A DNA stretch of 10,737 nucleotides from an uncultured Clostridia bacterium (GTDB lineage: Bacteria; Bacillota; Clostridia; Oscillospirales; Acutalibacteraceae), in the NCBI GenBank assembly GCA_947174455.1, contig CAMWIZ010000015.1, forward strand, positions 1 through 10,737, written 5' to 3'. The notes beneath the pieces were generated by a model. It was not told the DNA's origin and did no database searches. It worked only from the letters and a program-made list of their open reading frames with translations. Positions 5,871 through 10,737 of the stretch are shown in pieces; the stretch's first letter is position 1; every line of letters begins with the position of its first letter. The position numbers and the translations under genes were made by a program.

Positions 5871-6287
5871 ATGGCTGATAAGGACAGAATGCAGAACGAT
5901 GCTGTGAACCGTGCGAAAGAGATGTACAGACGCTCGCAAAGCTATAATATCAATACTTTGCCGAACGGATACAATGGCAGTTTTAAGGATAATCACCGAA
6001 ATACTCAGTCTCAAAATGAAAAATCAACGAATAGTGTACATAATGAGCAGACGGAAGAAAGTCGTGCCTCTGAAATAGCTGAGGAGGTTGCGGAGGAAAT
6101 CCTTGAGGATGTGATAGAGGAAAGTATAGAGGGTTCATCTCCTAAAAGCTCACCGATTGGCGGTGACATAATAGAATCACTTTTTCAGGATAAAGAAAAG
6201 ACTCTAATAATTCTGCTCATTGCGTTGCTAAGTGACGAAAAATCAAATACCTCACTTCTTTTGGCACTCATTTATTTAATTATGTGA
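5871..6287 (+). CDS. Small uncharacterised protein with acidic helix and paired C-terminal hydrophobic segments
   Basis: This 138-residue protein has three visible parts. The N terminus (5-22) is charged and helical, containing AVNRAKEMYRRSQSY. A polar, Asn/Ser/Gln-rich stretch follows (23-65), then a strongly acidic helix with EIAEEVAEEILEDVIEESIE (68-87). It ends in two ten-residue hydrophobic runs, TLIILLIALL (111-120) and LLLALIYLIM (129-138), joined by SDEKSNTS, with the last residue inside the second run. Each run is too short to span a membrane alone; a hairpin, surface insertion or self-association is possible. I recall Clostridia proteins with this C-terminal double motif but no known function. 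The start is ATG with GGGGGG six bases upstream. It lies beyond a terminator from the preceding pair, yet shares their small size and polar composition, so a functional link is only inferred. Confidence 0.82.
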   Translation: MADKDRMQNDAVNRAKEMYRRSQSYNINTLPNGYNGSFKDNHRNTQSQNEKSTNSVHNEQTEESRASEIAEEVAEEILEDVIEESIEGSSPKSSPIGGDIIESLFQDKEKTLIILLIALLSDEKSNTSLLLALIYLIM

Positions 6288-6330
6288 TTATGCGGAAAGA
6301 ATGTTTTAACACAGATATTAAGTTGAAAAC

Positions 6331-6370
6331 AAAGCCCTCAGAGTTTTAAAGGTTACTCTGAGGGCTTTTG
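6331..6370. terminator. Strong hairpin terminator between convergent genes, probably bidirectional
   Basis: AAAGCCCTCAGAGT (6331-6344) pairs perfectly over 14 bases with ACTCTGAGGGCTTT (6355-6368), across a ten-base loop. On the plus strand the stem runs into TTTTGTTT. On the minus strand the descending arm ends in CTTTGTTTTC, a weaker U-tract. It lies between the stop of the third small gene and the stop of proA and could serve both. Confidence 0.88.
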
Positions 6371-6424
6371 TTTAGAAAATATATAGGTTGTGTGGTAGGT
6401 TGCCTGTTCTTTGTTTTTCGTTGT

Positions 6425-6454
6425 TGCCGTTATAGCTATGTGGAGATAACGGCA
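6425..6454. other. Nine-base-pair hairpin next to the proA stop codon
   Basis: TGCCGTTAT (6425-6433) and ATAACGGCA (6446-6454) are perfect inverted repeats with a 12-base loop, ending one base from the proA stop codon at 6456-6458. Neither strand shows a T-run after it, so it is not a standard terminator. It may stabilise the 3' end of the proA message. Confidence 0.45.
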
Positions 6455-6455
6455 T

Positions 6456-7697
6456 TTATCTTACCTGTCCGTTACCCCTGATAATGAACTTCATGGAGGT
6501 AAGCTCGTTCAGGCCCATAGGTCCACGGGCATGAAGCTTTTGTGTGGAAATTCCTATTTCCGCACCCAGTCCGAACTGACCGCCGTCTGTAAAGCGGGTA
6601 GATGCATTTACATAAACTGCGGCAGAGTCAATCTCTGCAGTGAAACGCTCAGCATTTGAATAATTGCTTGTGACAATGCATTCACTATGACCTGAGCTGT
6701 ATTTTGCAATGTGGTCGATAGCCTCATCTATGGAATCGACTATTTTAACCGCAAGAGTGTAGTCAAGATATTCTGTGTACCAGTCGTCCTCATTTGCAAG
6801 CTCTACTCCACTAAGAATATCCGCAGAACGCTCACAGCACCTAAGAGTAACATTTTTTTCGTCAAGCCTTGCTTTTATTGCAGGAAGTGTTTTTTCTGCA
6901 ACTGATGAGTGTACAAGAATGGTTTCTATTGCATTGCACACAGACGGACGTGAGGTTTTTGCATTGTAGATGATGTTTGCAGCCATTTCAATATCAGCAC
7001 TGTCATCTACGTAGACGTGGCAGTTGCCAACACCGGTTTCTATTACAGGTACTTTGCTGTTTTCCACAACGGCATTTATTAAGCCGGCACTTCCCCTTGG
7101 AATGAGTACATCAAGGTAGCCGTTAAGCTGCATAAGCTCAACAGAGGACGCGCGGGAGGTGTCCTCTATAAGTGCAATACAGTCCTCGGGAAGACCTGCT
7201 TTAGCGATTGCCTTACGCATGATATCTGCAATGCACTTGTTGGAGTTAATTGCCTCCTTTCCTCCACGCAAAATTACAGCATTGCCCGATTTCAGGCAAA
7301 GTGCGGCTGCATCGGAGGTTACGTTCGGACGTGCCTCGTAAATTATGCCGATAACTCCAAGCGGAACTCTTACTTTTTCAATCTTCAAGCCGTTGGAACT
7401 TGTATTTCCCTGTAAGACGGTGCCAATAGGGTCGGGCAAAGCCGCTATCTGACGCACACCGTCTGCCATATCAGCAACTCTCGCATCAGTAAGGATAAGT
7501 CTGTCAATAAGCGATTTTTTTATGCCGTTTGTTTCTGCATTCTTTATATCCTGTGCATTTGCCTCAACAATTTTATCCGTATTTTCAATAAGGGCATCGG
7601 CAATTTCAAGCAGAGCCTTGTTTTTTAGTTCGCCTGCGGTTAGCAGAAAGCGTGCCGCCTGTTTTGCCTTTTGTCCCATTTGTTCCAGTAATGTCAT
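6456..7697 (-). CDS. proA: Gamma-glutamyl phosphate reductase (glutamate-5-semialdehyde dehydrogenase)
   Basis: ProA reduces gamma-glutamyl phosphate to glutamate-5-semialdehyde with NADPH, the second step of proline synthesis. The 413 residues match the usual length. Visible signatures are VPLGVIGIIYEARPNVTSD (111-129) in the cofactor-binding domain, VILRGGKEA (141-149), VIPRGS (198-203), GVGNCHVYVD (222-231), the catalytic cysteine in SRPSVCNA (Cys254), and FGLGAEIGIS with LHARGPMGLNELTS near the C terminus. The ATG at 7697 is preferred to the in-frame GTG at 7706 because GAGGTGA (7703-7709 on the plus strand) is a strong ribosome-binding site five bases ahead of it and overlaps the GTG. 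proB lies 52 bases upstream on the same strand, the usual proBA order. The product is unstable, so the two enzymes commonly work together. proC, for the final step, is not in the window. Confidence 0.97.
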   Translation of the reverse strand: MTLLEQMGQKAKQAARFLLTAGELKNKALLEIADALIENTDKIVEANAQDIKNAETNGIKKSLIDRLILTDARVADMADGVRQIAALPDPIGTVLQGNTSSNGLKIEKVRVPLGVIGIIYEARPNVTSDAAALCLKSGNAVILRGGKEAINSNKCIADIMRKAIAKAGLPEDCIALIEDTSRASSVELMQLNGYLDVLIPRGSAGLINAVVENSKVPVIETGVGNCHVYVDDSADIEMAANIIYNAKTSRPSVCNAIETILVHSSVAEKTLPAIKARLDEKNVTLRCCERSADILSGVELANEDDWYTEYLDYTLAVKIVDSIDEAIDHIAKYSSGHSECIVTSNYSNAERFTAEIDSAAVYVNASTRFTDGGQFGLGAEIGISTQKLHARGPMGLNELTSMKFIIRGNGQVR

Positions 7698-7749
7698 TTC
7701 AATCACCTCAATATTGTTTTACAAATATTTAATGCTTTTTATTTTGTTA

Positions 7750-8535
7750 TTATTTCTTAGCCTTAAATAACGTGCCTATTTTCTTGCCGTCAAACAGGTC
7801 GTAAAGTCTTTTTGGAGTTTCACCGTTCATAATGCAGCACTCTATACCACGGGATGTAGCATAATCTGCGGCAATTATTTTTGTAATCATTCCGCCCGTT
7901 CCCCTGCTAGAGCCTGTTCCGCCTGCCATGGTGCGGATGTCGTCGGTTATTTCCTCTACAATCTCAATCTTTTCTGCATTCGGGTTATTTCTGGGATTGC
8001 TTGTGTACAGTCCGTCTATATCGGTGAGCATTATCAGCAAATCAGCGTTTACTATATCGGCAACAATGGCAGATAGCCTGTCGTTATCACCGAAGTTTTC
8101 ACCGTCCAGCTCATCAATGGCAACTGTGTCGTTTTCATTTATAATAGGAATGATTCCCATCTCAATAAGAGTGTCCACAGTGTTGACTACGTGCTGCTTT
8201 TTTTCTTCTGTTTCCACAGCGTATTTTGTAAGCAGAATCTGGGCAATATTATGATTGTATTCACCGAAAAGCTTATCATAAATAAACATCAATTCGCATT
8301 GCCCAACCGCTGCGACAGCCTGTTTTTTTCTGTTTTCGGACGGACGTTTTTTAAGACCGAGTTTTCCAACGCCAACACCAATAGCACCGGAGCTTACAAG
8401 TATTATTTCTTTTCCCGAATTATTTAAGTCGCACAGAACCTTTACAAGCTGTTCAACCCGTCTTAGATTTAATCTGCCGCTTTCATGGGTCAGCGTTGAA
8501 GTGCCGACCTTAACTACTATACGCTTTGCTTCCAT
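7750..8535 (-). CDS. proB: Glutamate 5-kinase, short form without PUA domain
   Basis: ProB phosphorylates L-glutamate to gamma-glutamyl phosphate, the first and usually proline-inhibited step of proline synthesis. The 261 residues hold a complete amino acid kinase fold: VVKVGTSTL (7-15), LVSSGAIG (46-53), IPIINENDTVAIDE (129-142), FGDNDRLSA (148-156), TDIDGLY (171-177) and GTGGMITK (212-219). The chain ends at the end of the kinase domain, so the roughly 100-residue C-terminal PUA domain of the 367-residue E. coli enzyme is absent. Such kinase-only forms occur in other bacteria, so this is probably not a truncation, and the stop is followed by the normal spacing to proA. The ATG at 8535 has GAGGA seven bases ahead. 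The gene begins 19 bases after the nucleoside phosphorylase-family gene, suggesting one transcript. Confidence 0.96.
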   Translation of the reverse strand: MEAKRIVVKVGTSTLTHESGRLNLRRVEQLVKVLCDLNNSGKEIILVSSGAIGVGVGKLGLKKRPSENRKKQAVAAVGQCELMFIYDKLFGEYNHNIAQILLTKYAVETEEKKQHVVNTVDTLIEMGIIPIINENDTVAIDELDGENFGDNDRLSAIVADIVNADLLIMLTDIDGLYTSNPRNNPNAEKIEIVEEITDDIRTMAGGTGSSRGTGGMITKIIAADYATSRGIECCIMNGETPKRLYDLFDGKKIGTLFKAKK

Positions 8536-8554
8536 ATTTCTTTCCTCTTTAAAC

Positions 8555-9319
8555 TCAAAATATATTTATCGCCATGTCGAGTGCCAAATTCAAAATTTTC
8601 TGTTTAACATCAACTTTGGCACCGTTTGCTATACTTCTCTTGTCGTAAGTATCACTGTCAAGGTTGTCTGCTGAGTAGAAAAACTGTGCAATCTGTTTAT
8701 TTCTGAATTCAGCGACAGCTGCAACAGCAGAACATTCCATATCGACACAGATACAGCCCTCATTTTTTCGCTGCATCATTTTATTCCTTGTTTCCCTGTA
8801 AATAGCATCTGTTGTCCATGTTTTGCCCACAGTGTATTCTACACCAGTGCTGTCCATATATGACACCATGTTTTCCAAAAGATTTGCGTTTACCTTAATT
8901 TCATCGCTTTCCGGCAAGTAATGATAACTTGTACCTTCGTCACGCACTGCTTTATTTGGAATGATAACAGAGCAATCGGAAATACTTTTATCAAGGACAC
9001 CGCAAGTGCCGAATACGAGTATATTTTCTACTCCCATAGCGAACAGTTCTTCATATTGAGCAACTGTTGACGGAGCACCGACGGTTGACATAATAAAACC
9101 GATTTTTCTGTCTTTATAAGTCAATTCATACAGTGGAAACTCCCCGTTTGCATAAACCCATTTTCCGATTACCTTGCTTGGATAAAAACTCACACCATAA
9201 CTGATTAAGTTTTCGGCGAAACAAGTTACTAAGGTTTTGGGACAATCAGGCAATTTATTGAAAAACATTTCAGGATTTATAATAGCTGTCTTTTCGCTGT
9301 CATACTCTGTTAGTTTCAT
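8555..9319 (-). CDS. Nucleoside phosphorylase family protein (uridine phosphorylase-like)
   Basis: Members of the PNP/UDP phosphorylase fold split a nucleoside with phosphate to a base and (deoxy)ribose 1-phosphate; related enzymes are nucleosidases. The 254 residues show STVGAPSTVAQYEEL (78-92), the phosphate and base-binding stretch LVFGTCGVLD (101-110), VRDEGTSYHY (125-134), the ribose-contacting VDMECSAVAAVA (192-203) and FFYSADNLD (213-221). The Arg/Glu pattern resembles uridine phosphorylase more than MTA/SAH nucleosidase, but the substrate is uncertain. The ATG at 9319 lies one base past the upstream mutase stop, which suggests translational coupling; a GTG at 9340 would give a seven-residue extension and a 19-base overlap. 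Neither start has a strong ribosome-binding site. The family match begins at MKLTEYD, which favours 9319. The sugar-phosphate mutase upstream could process its product. Confidence 0.85.
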   Translation of the reverse strand: MKLTEYDSEKTAIINPEMFFNKLPDCPKTLVTCFAENLISYGVSFYPSKVIGKWVYANGEFPLYELTYKDRKIGFIMSTVGAPSTVAQYEELFAMGVENILVFGTCGVLDKSISDCSVIIPNKAVRDEGTSYHYLPESDEIKVNANLLENMVSYMDSTGVEYTVGKTWTTDAIYRETRNKMMQRKNEGCICVDMECSAVAAVAEFRNKQIAQFFYSADNLDSDTYDKRSIANGAKVDVKQKILNLALDMAINIF

Positions 9320-9320
9320 C

Positions 9321-10737
9321 TCAGATTGTAAGTCCTTCACACATTTCTATAAATTTCTTTACCTGATTAAGTATTATCTCTGCTCCGCATATGTCATCAC
9401 TTTCTACATTAAGAGGCATAATCGGGTCGTGCACACTAAGTCTTAGCAAGAACCAACCGTTACCATGTTCCTTGTCAAGCGATACTCTCACACCCTCACG
9501 GCTGTCGTCCGCAAGAGTCCAACCGTCCTGTGACAGGGCATATTCATTAAGTTTGTCAATTACGGCTTCACCGTATGTGCGGAAGTCCTTTTCCTTAATC
9601 TTATATCTTACTTCAATAGCTTCTTTAGGTTCTTTCAACTGAGCAACATATTCTTCAAGAGTTTTGCCCTCCTGCTTCAGTTTTGCCATTTTAATAATAA
9701 TCTTTGTGCAGAGATATGCACCGTCATCAAGGAAGTAGTTTTCCCTCATAGCAGCATGACCCGATGTTTCTATTGCAAGCGGACAGTTTATTCCCTCATT
9801 GTTAAGTCTGAGTGCTTCGTTGATTACATTTTTATAGCCACGCTTGAAGCGATGATGTTTGCCACCGAGTGTGTTCTCAATAAAGTCTTTCAATCCCGAT
9901 GAGGTGATAGAGTCAGTTACGATAGTACCGCCATCGTTGCCCTCCAACGCTATTGCCGATGCAACAGCCACAAGTCTGTTGCGGTTAATTTCGTTTCCGC
10001 TGCTGTCAACCGCACCTCCCCGGTCAACATCCGTGTCAAAAATAACTCCCAAATCAGCCTTGCTCTCTAAAACTGCCTCACATATTGATGCCATGGCATC
10101 TGCATTTTCCGGATTTGGAACATGATTCGGAAACATTCCGTCAGGTTCAAGGTAACGGCTGCCTTGTGTGTCCGCACCAAGCTCAGCCAGTACCTTATCG
10201 GCATAAAATCCGCCTGCACCATTGCCGGCATCTACTACAATTTTAAATCCGCTAAGAGGTTTGTCGTAGTTTTCGGCGTTAACTTCACGCTTTATTATAT
10301 CTTTCCAACGCTCTGCGTAATCAGTCATATAGTCAACCGACTTTATTTCACCGTTGCTCAGCTCTGTCGGGGCAGTACCGTCCTGAGCATATTGCAGCAG
10401 AACGCTTATGTCCTCGCTCTCTAAGCCTCCGTCACGGGTAAAGAACTTCAGACCGTTCCTGTTAAAAGGGTGGTGGCTGGCGGTAATTTGTATCGCACCG
10501 TCACAGTCAAGATCAACCGTGGTCATAAACATTGACGGCGTTGACGCAAGCCCACAGTCAAGAACGGTTGCACCTGATGCTGAAAGAGTTTCTTTAACAG
10601 CAGCAGAGATAGCAGGTCCGGAACTACGGGAGTCCCTGCCGACCGAAACGGTAAGTTCACTGTAATTTTTCATAACCTTGTCGGCAAGCCAAACAAGAAA
10701 AGCGTTTGTTATTGCCCGTACAACATCAGGGGTAAGA
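9321..10737 (-). CDS. Alpha-D-phosphohexomutase (phosphoglucomutase/phosphomannomutase family), 5' end beyond window
   Basis: Enzymes of this family move a phosphate between C1 and C6 (or C5) of a sugar through a phosphoserine. Four family signatures are visible: the phosphoserine loop TASHHPFNRNG (Ser codon 10476-10478), the metal site DTDVDRGG, the sugar loop ETSGHAAMRENYF, and a C-terminal region near REGVRVS whose fit to the phosphate-binding loop is weak. The longest frame with an ATG begins at 10673, but the frame stays open upstream to the window edge and encodes LTPDVV..AITNAFLVWLADKV. This matches the typical family N-terminal helix before the GRDSR motif, so the ATG at 10673 is internal and the true start lies outside. 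471 residues are visible. Substrate cannot be read from the sequence: glucose, mannose, glucosamine or a pentose phosphate are all possible. The nucleoside phosphorylase-family gene begins one base after its stop. Confidence 0.9.
   Translation of the reverse strand, partial: LTPDVVRAITNAFLVWLADKVMKNYSELTVSVGRDSRSSGPAISAAVKETLSASGATVLDCGLASTPSMFMTTVDLDCDGAIQITASHHPFNRNGLKFFTRDGGLESEDISVLLQYAQDGTAPTELSNGEIKSVDYMTDYAERWKDIIKREVNAENYDKPLSGFKIVVDAGNGAGGFYADKVLAELGADTQGSRYLEPDGMFPNHVPNPENADAMASICEAVLESKADLGVIFDTDVDRGGAVDSSGNEINRNRLVAVASAIALEGNDGGTIVTDSITSSGLKDFIENTLGGKHHRFKRGYKNVINEALRLNNEGINCPLAIETSGHAAMRENYFLDDGAYLCTKIIIKMAKLKQEGKTLEEYVAQLKEPKEAIEVRYKIKEKDFRTYGEAVIDKLNEYALSQDGWTLADDSREGVRVSLDKEHGNGWFLLRLSVHDPIMPLNVESDDICGAEIILNQVKKFIEMCEGLTI

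Overview
The window is an ordinary-looking chromosomal segment of a low-to-moderate GC, Gram-positive anaerobe. The best guess is a Clostridia member of the Ruminococcus/Oscillospiraceae type. This rests on the cysteine desulfurase-thiI pairing, a class B sortase, TTG start codons behind strong Shine-Dalgarno sites, the phosphohexomutase subfamily, and small proteins resembling families I recall from gut Clostridia. Genus cannot be fixed from the sequence. I see no mobile elements, tRNA, rRNA or CRISPR arrays, and no gene-free stretch longer than about 210 bases.

Layout, left to right. Plus strand: a promoter-like site, then a cysteine desulfurase (94-1227) and thiI (1254-2423), a sulfur-transfer pair for tRNA 4-thiouridine and probably thiamine thiazole. 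About 76 bases later comes an unusual 726-residue membrane-anchored class B sortase (2500-4680). It has a long N-terminal cytoplasmic region and a long acidic Ser/Glu/Pro-rich C-terminal tail, and it ends at a clear terminator. Then come three small uncharacterised proteins: two overlapping genes (4930-5310, 5303-5659), a terminator, and a third (5871-6287) with two short hydrophobic stretches at its extreme C terminus. A strong hairpin at 6331-6370 separates this rightward half from the leftward half.

Minus strand, in transcription order from the right edge: an alpha-D-phosphohexomutase that runs off the window (9321-10737), a nucleoside phosphorylase-family gene starting one base after its stop (8555-9319), proB (7750-8535) and proA (6456-7697). 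The last two make glutamate-5-semialdehyde for proline synthesis. The first two are tightly coupled and may jointly process a sugar 1-phosphate.

The least explained parts are the sortase architecture and the three small-protein genes. The rest is standard metabolism. Several starts were moved from the longest open frame using ribosome-binding sites and family N termini.
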